Shown here: one piece after another, positions 36,977-44,339 of the stretch
How the letters are laid out: each line of letters opens with the position of its first letter
Numbering within the stretch: position 1 is the first letter of the stretch
Source: Bifidobacterium biavatii DSM 23969
GTDB taxonomy: Bacteria; Actinomycetota; Actinomycetes; Actinomycetales; Bifidobacteriaceae
Assembly: GCF_000741165.1 (NCBI RefSeq)
Contig: NZ_JGYN01000008.1
Span: forward strand, 62,001 to 126,000
Length of the DNA stretch: 64,000 nucleotides
Reading direction: 5' to 3'
Notes under the pieces: generated by a model
What the model was told of the DNA's origin: nothing
What the model saw: only the letters and a program-made list of their open reading frames with translations
The model's database searches: none
Made by a program: the position numbers and the translations under genes

Positions 36977-37129
36977 GTCCGTTACGGTCGTAACGCGTTG
37001 CTCATCGGCGTCTTTTGGCATGAACGGCGGCGACGATCCGGCGCGCGATCCGGTCTGCCCGCGGATGGTGCTTGCGGACGCCACTGACGATATGATGTCC
37101 GGGGACTGAATTGTTTCGAGGAGTGGCAT

Positions 37130-37825
37130 ATGTACGACAGCAGACGTTTCAGCCTTGCCGTGGTGGACAACGACCCGTTGACGGTGAAGATGCTGACGTT
37201 GCTGGTCCGTCGTGATCTCCCCGAGGTCGACGTGACGTGGGCGTGCCGTCGCGGCCGGGATGCGGTCGCCCGTTGTCTGTCGGCCGAGTCGCGTCCGGAT
37301 GTGCTGTTGGTGGACATGTCGCTGGAGGGATTGGGCGGCGTCGAGGTGTGCCGTCGGATTCGCGCGGCGACGGCCGATGTCGTGTTGATCGGCGTCACGT
37401 CGTTTTCGCTGGAGCATTATGCGGCCGACGCGTTGGCCGCTGGCGCGCAGTGCGTGAGGGACAAGGCGCGGGTGGCGGATATCTGCGATGCGGCGGTCGC
37501 ACTGGTCAACGGACACACACCGCGCGCCCGGTACGTGTCCGACATGACCGCCGCGCAATCGCATGCGCTGCTCGTGAAACACAGCGAAGCCGATGCTGAC
37601 GCTTCCGGAACGCCACCGGACACGATTGCGGCTATCACGTCGTTGACGGATCGTGAGCGCGAGGTCATGCGCCTGTGCGCGCAGGGGCGCAGTTCCCGTG
37701 AGATCGGCGAGATGCTTGGTGTCGGTGAGTCGTCGGTGAAGACGTATGTGATGCGTGCGGCGAGGAAACTGGGCGCAAGGAATCGGACGCAGGCGGTGGC
37801 CGAATGGCTGATGTTGCAGGACTGA
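37130..37825 (+). CDS. Response regulator of module 3, NarL/LuxR family
   Basis: This 231-residue protein has a receiver domain (pocket DND at residues 13-15; phosphoacceptor D62 in RPDVLLVDMS; GVTSFS) and a LuxR domain (LTDREREVMRLCAQGRSSRE then IGEMLGVGESSVKTYVMRAA). GAGGAG precedes the start. The kinase start lies inside its 3' end (22-base overlap). It is followed by the peptide/SdpI/DsbA locus on the same strand and is the best candidate regulator of that locus. Confidence 0.92.
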   Translation: MYDSRRFSLAVVDNDPLTVKMLTLLVRRDLPEVDVTWACRRGRDAVARCLSAESRPDVLLVDMSLEGLGGVEVCRRIRAATADVVLIGVTSFSLEHYAADALAAGAQCVRDKARVADICDAAVALVNGHTPRARYVSDMTAAQSHALLVKHSEADADASGTPPDTIAAITSLTDREREVMRLCAQGRSSREIGEMLGVGESSVKTYVMRAARKLGARNRTQAVAEWLMLQD

Positions 37826-39129
37826 TCAAACGGGCGGGTGAGCGTGTCCGCGCCGCCGGCGTGGGGCCGGTCATGTGGTGCGTCGTATTGTTGTCCGCCG
37901 GGCTGACGGTGTTGGAGATGTTCGAGTATCCCGCGCAGCTCGTGGCCACCACGGTGCTCACGGTCGTGCACGTCCTGTGTCTGCTGGTGTTGCCGTTCTA
38001 TCCGTTGCCGATGAGTGTGGCGGTCGCGGTCACGTATGTGGCGTGCGCGTTCCTGCCGGATATGAGCGGTGCGAGCCTGTTCTATGGCATATGGGTTGCG
38101 TTGGCGGCGGTCGGCCGGTACGGCAGGTCGCGCTGGTGGTGGCTGATGCCGCCGTTGATCGCCGCGGTGCGGTGGATGGTCGCGGCCCGCGCCGGCATCC
38201 CGTTCGGCGATTACGCGACGCTGCTGCTGTCGTTCTTCGTCGTGTACATGTTCGGCCGTGCGATGTCGTGGAGGGCGACGGCCATACAGGCGGAACGGGA
38301 CCGGCTGCGCTACGAGCGGGAACGTGAACGGGTGGATGCCATGCGCCGCGACGCGCGAGCGGCGAGCCGGATCCACGACGCGGTGACGAGCGATCTCGCG
38401 TACATGGCCATGCGCCTGGACTACGAACGGTCACGTTCGACGGATGATGATGAACAACATGCTGCGTTGCTCGATGACCTGTACCGGCGTACGATTGACA
38501 CGCTCGGCGAGGTGCGCACGGTCATCAACATGCTCGACGGGAACGACGATGACATTGATACCGGAAAGGGACATGATTCCATCGGAAAAGGCAGCAGCGG
38601 CGTCTCTCCGCGAAGCAACATTGACGACGGTGACGCTGAACGTACCGGCGACGACGATACCGAAATCGGAAGCTCGGCCGCGACGTCTTCGTCTTGCATC
38701 ACGTTCCCCGATCGTGTCCGTGACGTATTGGGACACGGCGACCGGTATCTCGCACAGCTCGGCTTCACCGGCGACTCCACGATGATCGACAACCTGCCCG
38801 AACACAAGCTGACGGATACGGACGACGTCACTCGCGAACGTGAGTCTGCCGTGATCGACCTGCTGCGTGAGCTGTACACCAACATCGCCGTGCACGGCGA
38901 CCCATCCGGCGAATACCGTGTAGTCGTGCGCCGCAACAGCGACGGCCTGTCCGTCGATCAAGTCAACGACATCGCCGAGCACTCGCTCCTGCCCAACAAA
39001 CCCCATTCCGGCAAAGGACTGGCATTGCATCGCACCCGGTTCGCCGCTCTCGGCGGCTCGATCAGCACGTCCGCCGAAGACAGCACGTGGATACTGCACG
39101 CGACTTTGCCGTCTGATTCATCTCATTAG
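37804..39129 (+). CDS. Sensor histidine kinase of module 3, NarL-type
   Basis: This 441-residue kinase has five to six N-terminal membrane helices with short loops, followed by an Arg/Glu-rich coiled coil. The phosphoacceptor motif is SRIHDAVTSDLAYMAMRLDY. A long Asp/Ser-rich linker (about residues 240-300) leads to the ATPase domain with N-box LLRELYTNIAVHGDP and C-terminal KGLALHRTRFAALGG. The ATPase G-boxes look less canonical than in module 2. The sensor lacks a large external domain, which suggests detection of membrane-embedded peptides or envelope stress. Confidence 0.9.
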   Translation: MADVAGLIKRAGERVRAAGVGPVMWCVVLLSAGLTVLEMFEYPAQLVATTVLTVVHVLCLLVLPFYPLPMSVAVAVTYVACAFLPDMSGASLFYGIWVALAAVGRYGRSRWWWLMPPLIAAVRWMVAARAGIPFGDYATLLLSFFVVYMFGRAMSWRATAIQAERDRLRYERERERVDAMRRDARAASRIHDAVTSDLAYMAMRLDYERSRSTDDDEQHAALLDDLYRRTIDTLGEVRTVINMLDGNDDDIDTGKGHDSIGKGSSGVSPRSNIDDGDAERTGDDDTEIGSSAATSSSCITFPDRVRDVLGHGDRYLAQLGFTGDSTMIDNLPEHKLTDTDDVTRERESAVIDLLRELYTNIAVHGDPSGEYRVVVRRNSDGLSVDQVNDIAEHSLLPNKPHSGKGLALHRTRFAALGGSISTSAEDSTWILHATLPSDSSH

Positions 39130-39161
39130 TAAGACCCACGATTCCCGGATCCTGACTCCGC

Positions 39162-39181
39162 TGTCATGCGATTGCTTGACA
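39162..39181. promoter_or_regulatory. 20-bp palindromic operator candidate upstream of the peptide locus
   Basis: TGTCATGCGATTGCTTGACA is the exact reverse complement of the site at 30346-30365, and identity continues four bases beyond one end. It lies 33 bases after the kinase stop and about 176 bases before the 37-residue peptide gene, in the 227-base leader region of that locus. Confidence 0.6.
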
Positions 39182-39251
39182 GCACGTTGTATGTGCACGC
39201 GATGCATGTCACTATGGAACTCGTATCACAGGCGGCTTCAAACGTCACCGT

Positions 39252-39269
39252 TGTCGTCTTTGGTTGACA
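39252..39269. promoter_or_regulatory. 18-bp repeated promoter motif, copy upstream of the peptide gene
   Basis: TGTCGTCTTTGGTTGACA lies 88-105 bases before the peptide start. Its right end, TTGACA, matches a -35 hexamer, so a bound regulator would sit on the promoter. It recurs with one mismatch at 39991-40008 before the dsbA-like gene. The ends TGTC...GACA resemble the 20-base palindromes. Confidence 0.55.
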
Positions 39270-39356
39270 GGGATTCCTATAAGTGGCGCGATTCCCTTTC
39301 TACGGCCATTATGGTTGTATGGGAAAGTGTCGGGCCTTGAGAAGAGGAGGCTGGTC

Positions 39357-39470
39357 ATGGCCGATAACATTCGTCGTCTGCGTGTCAACCTGTGCGTCTC
39401 CAAGACTACAACCGTCACCTTGAGCTGCTTACAATCTGATGCCGCGCAGCTGGTGGGGACAAACCAATGA
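39357..39470 (+). CDS. 37-residue peptide with two cysteines (candidate bacteriocin or signal peptide)
   Basis: This short gene encodes 37 residues, starting MADNIRRLRVNLCVSKTTTV and ending LVGTNQ. It has a cationic N-terminus and cysteines at positions 13 and 24. AGGAGG lies six bases before the ATG, an excellent ribosome binding site and the main reason to accept so short a gene. No signal peptide, double-glycine leader or known bacteriocin family was recognised. It is followed 61 bases later by an SdpI-like immunity gene and then a membrane-bound thiol oxidase. It also lies downstream of a LuxR-type two-component system. The call as an antimicrobial or signalling peptide rests on that context. 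Confidence 0.5.
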   Translation: MADNIRRLRVNLCVSKTTTVTLSCLQSDAAQLVGTNQ

Positions 39471-39531
39471 TGCCGGTGCCCGTTGTCTAACTATCTCTGA
39501 AATGGTGTAGCGCCAGAAAGGATTCCAGACT

Positions 39532-39909
39532 ATGCTTCTTTGCCTGATTGCTCTTTTCCTGCCGATAGTTCAGTGGTGTTTCTCCATGTATGGGTTCGCG
39601 AAGAATGGTCAGCTAGAGAGGAATTACCAGATGGGCATCAAGACCCGTTGGACCATCGCCTCGGACGAGACATGGGAATACGTACACCGAAAGTATGCGT
39701 TCGTGTTCCTCGGCAGTGGTGTATTGGGCTCTCTGATGCCGGTGGACGTGCTGGTCGGCATGATCGCGACCCGTGACATCAACAACATGAGCATGATCTG
39801 GTGGTGGATACTCCTCGCCCTCGCCATTATCCTCGTCGCTTGGCTTGTCATATGCGGAGTCATCGCAAATCTCGACGCCAGGAAACACTATCTAGAATCA
39901 CAGGCATAA
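39532..39909 (+). CDS. SdpI-like immunity/membrane protein
   Basis: This 125-residue protein has about three membrane helices (residues 2-20, 53-73 and 88-112). Between the first two lies the SdpI-family signature (NYQMGIKTRWTIASDETWEY followed by VHRKYAFVFLGSG). In Bacillus, SdpI confers immunity to the SdpC toxin and also acts as a signalling receptor. Relatives exist in many Gram-positives. AAAGGA precedes the start. Its place just behind the 37-residue peptide gene suggests self-immunity to that product. The specific target is inferred. Confidence 0.7.
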   Translation: MLLCLIALFLPIVQWCFSMYGFAKNGQLERNYQMGIKTRWTIASDETWEYVHRKYAFVFLGSGVLGSLMPVDVLVGMIATRDINNMSMIWWWILLALAIILVAWLVICGVIANLDARKHYLESQA

Positions 39910-39990
39910 GGGTAAAAACTCTGATCCCGATGAGAAGCTGCTTGTTTTCGTGATGTGTAACCCTGACGAACAACAATTACCGCCATCTCA

Positions 39991-40008
39991 TGTCGTCTTT
40001 GGATGACA
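39991..40008. promoter_or_regulatory. 18-bp repeated promoter motif, copy upstream of the dsbA-like gene
   Basis: TGTCGTCTTTGGATGACA differs at one position from the copy at 39252-39269. It lies 50-67 bases before the dsbA-like start codon. The shared motif suggests that the peptide and the thiol oxidase gene are switched on together. Confidence 0.55.
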
Positions 40009-40057
40009 AATACTCCTTCGATTAGCTTGATCCCGTGCGGGCGATCATCATGGAGGA

Positions 40058-40945
40058 ATGAAACGCAGCAATACGCAACAGCAGGATTCTCGAAACGATA
40101 CAGCGGTTTCGGCGGCGGAACGTCGTCAGCAGACCATCATCGGGATGCTGACCGTCGCGATCATCGTCTCCCTGCTGGTCGTGTGCGGCGTTGCCTTGTA
40201 TCGCAGCATGGCGGCCAATCGTTCCGCGACGATGGACGCCCCGCAATCGGAACAGGCCGCGCGTGACGCCCTGCGTAAGATCAAAGTCAAACCGTCGTTC
40301 GCGGATGATCAGGGCGGAATCCTGGTCTCCAAGAACGGGTACGGCAGCAAGGTCGATGGCGTGCCGACCGTCGGCATGTATCTAGAACCGTTGTGCCCGG
40401 GTTGCGCGCTGGTGAGTCGTACGCTCGATCCGACGATCAAGCGCATGCTGGACGCGGGGCAGATCAATCTCGACCTGCATTTCATGACGTTCCAGGACTA
40501 CAAAAGCAGCGATGAGTATTCGACCCGCGCGTTCAACGCGGCCGTCACGATCGCGCAACGGGACCCGAATCCGGACCATCTGCTCGGGTATCTGATGAAC
40601 ATCTACCGTGAGGACTTCCAGCCCGGCGAACTCAGCGAATACCACAGTGTGACCGACGACCAGCTCAAACAGCAGGCGCTCGACGCCGGCGTGGACAGCA
40701 CGACGGCGGATGCGGCGTTCGACGGTCGATACCGGTACCGGTCATGGCTGAAAGCGGCGGACGACTACACGATCCTCCGCACGGAACTCTACGCGCCGGG
40801 CAAGAACGGCTTCTCCACGCCCACCGTCACCATCAACGATCGTCTCTGGCAGATGGACGGCAGCGATCTGAAAAACAGCTTCCTCACCGCCGTCGGCCTG
40901 GACGAGAACGAAGTCGGAAATTCGGCCGTCAAACCGAAAAGCTAA
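40058..40945 (+). CDS. Membrane-anchored DsbA-family thiol:disulfide oxidoreductase
   Basis: This 295-residue protein has a short cytoplasmic tail, one transmembrane helix (about residues 27-50) and an external thioredoxin-fold domain. The active site is CPGC (C113, C116, in YLEPLCPGCALV), and a cis-Pro-type motif appears as FSTPTVTIND. Such DsbA-like proteins introduce disulfides into exported proteins of actinobacteria. GGAGGA lies immediately before the ATG, closer than usual, so either initiation is weak or a downstream start is used. Its promoter motif matches that of the two-cysteine peptide gene, which suggests the peptide as a substrate (inference). Confidence 0.88.
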   Translation: MKRSNTQQQDSRNDTAVSAAERRQQTIIGMLTVAIIVSLLVVCGVALYRSMAANRSATMDAPQSEQAARDALRKIKVKPSFADDQGGILVSKNGYGSKVDGVPTVGMYLEPLCPGCALVSRTLDPTIKRMLDAGQINLDLHFMTFQDYKSSDEYSTRAFNAAVTIAQRDPNPDHLLGYLMNIYREDFQPGELSEYHSVTDDQLKQQALDAGVDSTTADAAFDGRYRYRSWLKAADDYTILRTELYAPGKNGFSTPTVTINDRLWQMDGSDLKNSFLTAVGLDENEVGNSAVKPKS

Positions 40946-41060
40946 TCGAGTACAGAGCAAGTCGGAGACGACACATCGAACGGACAAGGGCAGCGATGGT
41001 TCGATCTTCGCGACGAATCGTAGTAACGTAACCGGCATCATACGGACAAGGAAGGAATCC

Positions 41061-41582
41061 ATGCAGTTGATCGAGACATGGCTGGCGGACCGGGAGCGCA
41101 CGTTCGACCTGTTCGCGAAGTTTCCGACGGAGGAAACGGGATTCGAGAACCCCGCCGCCGGCATGAGCCGCGAGCGGTTCGCCGCCTATGTGCAGGGTCT
41201 GCGCGACGAGGCGTTGGGTATCGGCTTGCCGGAGGGCTGGGTGCCGGCCACCAAATACATCCTCGTCAACGACGAAGGCGAGTACGTGGGCATTTTCAAC
41301 CTGCGCCACCGGCTCACCGATTTCCTGCGTGAAGGCCCGGGTCATATCGGCTACGGCATCGCCCACGAATACCGCGGCCGCGGCTACGCGACCGCCGGAT
41401 TGAAGCTTACGCTTGCCAAGGCGCGCGAACTCGGCATCAGGGAAGCGTACCTGTGCGTGCATAAAACCAATCCGTCGAGCCTCGCCGTGCAGCGACATTG
41501 CGGTGCGCGCATCGACCATGAGGACGAACGGGAATACTATACGCGCATCAACACGAGTATGGGCTCGACGCGCGATGAGTGA
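41061..41582 (+). CDS. GNAT family N-acetyltransferase
   Basis: This 173-residue acetyltransferase has the acetyl-CoA loop visible in GYGIAHEYRGRGYATAGLKL. It resembles YjcK/RimJ-like small proteins, with typical features VGIFNLRHRL and NPSSLAVQRHCGAR. The acceptor is unknown. AAGGAAGG precedes the start. It overlaps the following ASCH gene by eight bases, and the ASCH gene in turn overlaps another acetyltransferase by four bases, so three small genes form an operon. Confidence 0.88.
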   Translation: MQLIETWLADRERTFDLFAKFPTEETGFENPAAGMSRERFAAYVQGLRDEALGIGLPEGWVPATKYILVNDEGEYVGIFNLRHRLTDFLREGPGHIGYGIAHEYRGRGYATAGLKLTLAKARELGIREAYLCVHKTNPSSLAVQRHCGARIDHEDEREYYTRINTSMGSTRDE

Positions 41583-42063
41583 CGACACGACGAGGCCAAG
41601 CCTGCTTCTGCCGTCGGAATACGCGGATCTGCCGAAGGCCGAATTCATGGCACCCGGGCCGGAACGCGACCGCCTGGTAAGGCTTATCCTCAACGGCACG
41701 AAGACCGCAACCGCCGCGCTGTTGATCGACTATACCGAGTGCGGTGACCCATTGCCCCGTATCGGCGATCGTTCCATACTGGTCGATTCCGACGAGCACG
41801 GCGTGGCGATGCTGACCACCACCGACGTCTCCGTCGTCCGTCTGGCTGACGTCACCAATAGCCACGCGCTGGCCGAAGGCGAAGTCGACACGACCGCAGC
41901 ACAATGGAGACGCACGCACGAGGCATACTGGAACTCGGCCGAATACCGTTCCTACTTCGCCGACCCAACGTTTCCAGTCAACGATGATACGCTCGTCGTG
42001 CTCGAACGATTCAAGGTCACGGAACGACTCCGGAAGAAACCTCAGGAAGGAAGCATGGCATGA
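41575..42063 (+). CDS. ASCH domain-containing protein
   Basis: This 162-residue protein has an ASCH fold related to PUA-type RNA-binding domains. The motifs are LILNGTKTATAALLIDY, LPRIGDRSILVDSDE and HAYWNS-like AYWNSAEYRSYF. Some bacterial ASCH proteins hydrolyse N4-acetylcytidine, others are thought to bind RNA, and the activity here is not known. The start MSDDTTRPS was chosen because it overlaps the previous stop, whereas a longer frame reads through the acetyltransferase gene. It is the middle gene of a three-gene overlapping operon. Confidence 0.85.
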   Translation: MSDDTTRPSLLLPSEYADLPKAEFMAPGPERDRLVRLILNGTKTATAALLIDYTECGDPLPRIGDRSILVDSDEHGVAMLTTTDVSVVRLADVTNSHALAEGEVDTTAAQWRRTHEAYWNSAEYRSYFADPTFPVNDDTLVVLERFKVTERLRKKPQEGSMA

Positions 42064-42548
42064 CGATTCGTATCGTTCCGATCGAGCCGCGATGGTTCGA
42101 GGAAAAGGCTCAGGTGCAGTCGCGCACGTGGCGGGAGCTCAATCAGGGGCATATCCCGCAGGAGATCGTGGACGCCATCACCCCGCAGTTCGCGCTGAAA
42201 CTCACCGAAGCCCACGCCAAGGATCCCGATCAGGTCACGCTGGTGGCGCTCGACGACGATCACGTAATCGGGTTTGCGGAACTCTTGCGCACCCCACGCC
42301 CGCCGATCAAATGTCCCCAAGCCGCAGAGCTGGCCTCGCTGTACGTGTTGGCCGACCGGCACAGGCAAGGCGTCGGACACATGTTGGTCGAGGCCGGCAA
42401 GCAAGCCATCGGCAACGACCGGCTCGCGCTGTGGGTCTTTGCCTTCAACGACAACGCGCAAGGCTTTTACCGGCACATCGGCTTCCACGAGACCGGCAGC
42501 ACCCAGACCGAAGACATGGGACCGGAACTCGAAATGATCAACTACTGA
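42060..42548 (+). CDS. GNAT family N-acetyltransferase
   Basis: This 162-residue acetyltransferase shows the acetyl-CoA binding stretch ASLYVLADRHRQGVGHMLVE and a C-terminal FAFNDNAQGFYRHIGFHETG, both standard for the family. Substrate is unknown. Its ATG overlaps the ASCH stop (ATGA), and AGGAAGG precedes it. It ends 92 bases before the peptide deformylase gene. Confidence 0.9.
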   Translation: MTIRIVPIEPRWFEEKAQVQSRTWRELNQGHIPQEIVDAITPQFALKLTEAHAKDPDQVTLVALDDDHVIGFAELLRTPRPPIKCPQAAELASLYVLADRHRQGVGHMLVEAGKQAIGNDRLALWVFAFNDNAQGFYRHIGFHETGSTQTEDMGPELEMINY

Positions 42549-42640
42549 CAGGATTGCCGATGGAGCAGCCCGCGAGTGGTGGTGACTGGTACCATGCAGT
42601 TTACATGTCATACGCGGCATTCGCGGGGAAAGGAACGACC

Positions 42641-43057
42641 ATGCAGCAGCCGATCATGACCGACGAACGATTCCTGAGCCGACCTTCCGAACCGGCAACC
42701 GAAGCCGATCTGAGTGTGGCCGCCGATTTGTCGGACACGCTTGCCGCGCACGCCGATTCGTGCGTGGGCATGGCGGCGAACATGATCGGCGTAAGCAAGC
42801 GGATCATCGTGTTCGCGGATGAGGCGACGGGACGCAACATGGTCATGTTCAATCCGCGGATCGTCGAGCGTTCCGGCGAATACGAAACCGAAGAGGGGTG
42901 CCTGTCGCTGACCGGCATGCGCAAGACAGTCCGGTATGAACGCATCACCGTCGCCTATCGGACGCGTCGGTTCCGTGAAGCCACCGCCGTGTTCGAGGGG
43001 TTCACCGCGCAGATCATCCAGCATGAGATCGACCACTGCGACGGCATCCTGATCTGA
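42641..43057 (+). CDS. Peptide deformylase-like protein, atypical motif 1
   Basis: Peptide deformylase removes the formyl group from new proteins using Fe2+ or Zn2+. The 138-residue protein keeps motif 2 (EEGCLSL, metal Cys87) and motif 3 (QHEIDH at 127-132, metal His128 and His132, catalytic Glu129). Motif 1 reads CVGMAANMIG, with Met48 at the position of the catalytic Gln of classical enzymes. Such divergent deformylases exist and may be second copies with reduced or altered activity. The start at 42641 has GGAAAGGA upstream. A long in-frame extension upstream is not supported. Confidence 0.85.
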   Translation: MQQPIMTDERFLSRPSEPATEADLSVAADLSDTLAAHADSCVGMAANMIGVSKRIIVFADEATGRNMVMFNPRIVERSGEYETEEGCLSLTGMRKTVRYERITVAYRTRRFREATAVFEGFTAQIIQHEIDHCDGILI

Positions 43058-43165
43058 ACAGGGCCCCGCGAGGCAGGCCAAGCCCGCGTCTCTCCGCACT
43101 GCCCCGAGCCGGCTCAATCCCGTTCAAGATTCAGCCACGACGATTCATCCGGCGTGATCCGGATT

Positions 43166-43182
43166 GCGCGGCCATGCCGCGC
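43166..43182. terminator. Hairpin between convergent genes
   Basis: GCGCGGCCATGCCGCGC forms a perfect 7-bp stem with a 3-base loop. It lies between the deformylase and the oxidoreductase genes, which converge here, 14 bases from the latter's stop. There is no T-run, so bidirectional termination is plausible but not certain. Confidence 0.5.
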
Positions 43183-43196
43183 GACACCGCTGCCGG

Positions 43197-44339
43197 TCAT
43201 TCCGCCGCCAGCGCGCTCTCTTCGGTTGGCCCCCATGCGCCGTTGGGAAGATATCCCTCCGGCAGCGCAGCCGATCGCACGAACGTGGACGACAACCGGT
43301 AAGGTTCACCCGTACGCGCACTGATGATCATGCCGTGGATCAGCTCGAACACGTGGAACGCCATCTCTTTGCCGGCGCGGTGAGGACGATGCCGGGCGAT
43401 CGCCCACGCCATCTCCGCAGCCCCTACGCCGCGCGACTCGTTGAGGAATCCGTGCGTGAACGGAAAGGCGATCTCCTCCTGCAGCGGCTTGCGCAGCCGC
43501 ACCGGCGCGCCCGCCACGTTGGGGTCTCCCGTGTGCAGGATGCCGCGCGTGCCGTACACGTCCATGATGGGGTGCTCGTCCACATTGGACGCGCCGTTGA
43601 ACTGTATGGTCGCCAGTGCTCCGGACGCGTATTCGACGGTTGCGGTGACAACGTCACTTTCCGTCAGCATCACCGTTTCGCCGAACGTGTCCCGATCCGT
43701 GCACATGCGCATGCGCGACGGCGCGTGGACGCGGGAGAATGCCGACACGCGTACGGCCGGCCCCAGCAGGTATGCCAATGCGGTCATGTGATAGCACCCG
43801 TAGTCGAACGGCATGCCGCCTCCCGGCTGTTCCAAGAACGGCATGATGTCGCCGTAGATGGCAAGATTCCGGTTCACCGCGACGTTTGCAGAGGTCACGT
43901 CGCCGATCAGACCATGGTCGACGACGTATCGGGATGTCTGTATGCCGCCGCACAGGAACGTGTCCGGCGTCACGCCCAATCGCACGCCATGCGCATCCGC
44001 CGAACGCATGAGTTCGCGTCCCTGCTCAAGATCAACGGCGATCATTTTCTCGCTGAAGACGTGCTTGCCATGTTCCAGCGCCGCACGCGTCACGTCGTAG
44101 TGCTCGGCCGGCGGCGTGAGATTGACGATCATGGCGATGTCAGGATCGTCCAGCATGGATTGGTATGCCATGCTGCGCAAGCCGTATCGTTCGGCTTTGT
44201 CCCGGGCGCGTTTCTCATGCCGATCGGCGCAGGCGACGGCGCGGACGGACGAGAACCGCCCGGTCAGATTGTTCAGGTAGGCGTCGCTGATGGCTCCGCA
44301 TCCGATGATTCCCGCATGGACGGGCGTTATCTTGCTCAT
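43197..44339 (-). CDS. Gfo/Idh/MocA family oxidoreductase
   Basis: This 380-residue NAD(P)-dependent sugar dehydrogenase-like protein has an N-terminal Rossmann motif (GIIGCGAISDAYLNNL) and the EKMIAVDLEQG version of the family EKP loop. The catalytic-region motif is GGGMPFDYGCYHMTALAYLL. The substrate is not known. ATG at 44339 overlaps the transporter stop by four bases and has GAAGGGAA upstream, and the longer frame to 44756 is rejected. Coupling to a GPH-type sugar transporter points to catabolism of an imported carbohydrate. Confidence 0.9.
   Translation of the reverse strand: MSKITPVHAGIIGCGAISDAYLNNLTGRFSSVRAVACADRHEKRARDKAERYGLRSMAYQSMLDDPDIAMIVNLTPPAEHYDVTRAALEHGKHVFSEKMIAVDLEQGRELMRSADAHGVRLGVTPDTFLCGGIQTSRYVVDHGLIGDVTSANVAVNRNLAIYGDIMPFLEQPGGGMPFDYGCYHMTALAYLLGPAVRVSAFSRVHAPSRMRMCTDRDTFGETVMLTESDVVTATVEYASGALATIQFNGASNVDEHPIMDVYGTRGILHTGDPNVAGAPVRLRKPLQEEIAFPFTHGFLNESRGVGAAEMAWAIARHRPHRAGKEMAFHVFELIHGMIISARTGEPYRLSSTFVRSAALPEGYLPNGAWGPTEESALAAE

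Noticed and set aside
37096..37110. TGTCCGGGGACT upstream of regulator 3 as an operator
   Set aside because: The arms are too close and do not match the spacing of the other palindromes, so it may be chance.
39202..39267. 21-residue peptide (ATG at 39202) upstream of the 37-residue gene
   Set aside because: No ribosome binding site, and it overlaps the promoter-like motif. The 37-residue gene is far better supported.
39264..39356. N-terminal extension of the 37-residue peptide from TTG at 39264
   Set aside because: That TTG is the -35-like TTGACA, without a ribosome binding site. AGGAGG sits correctly for ATG at 39357.
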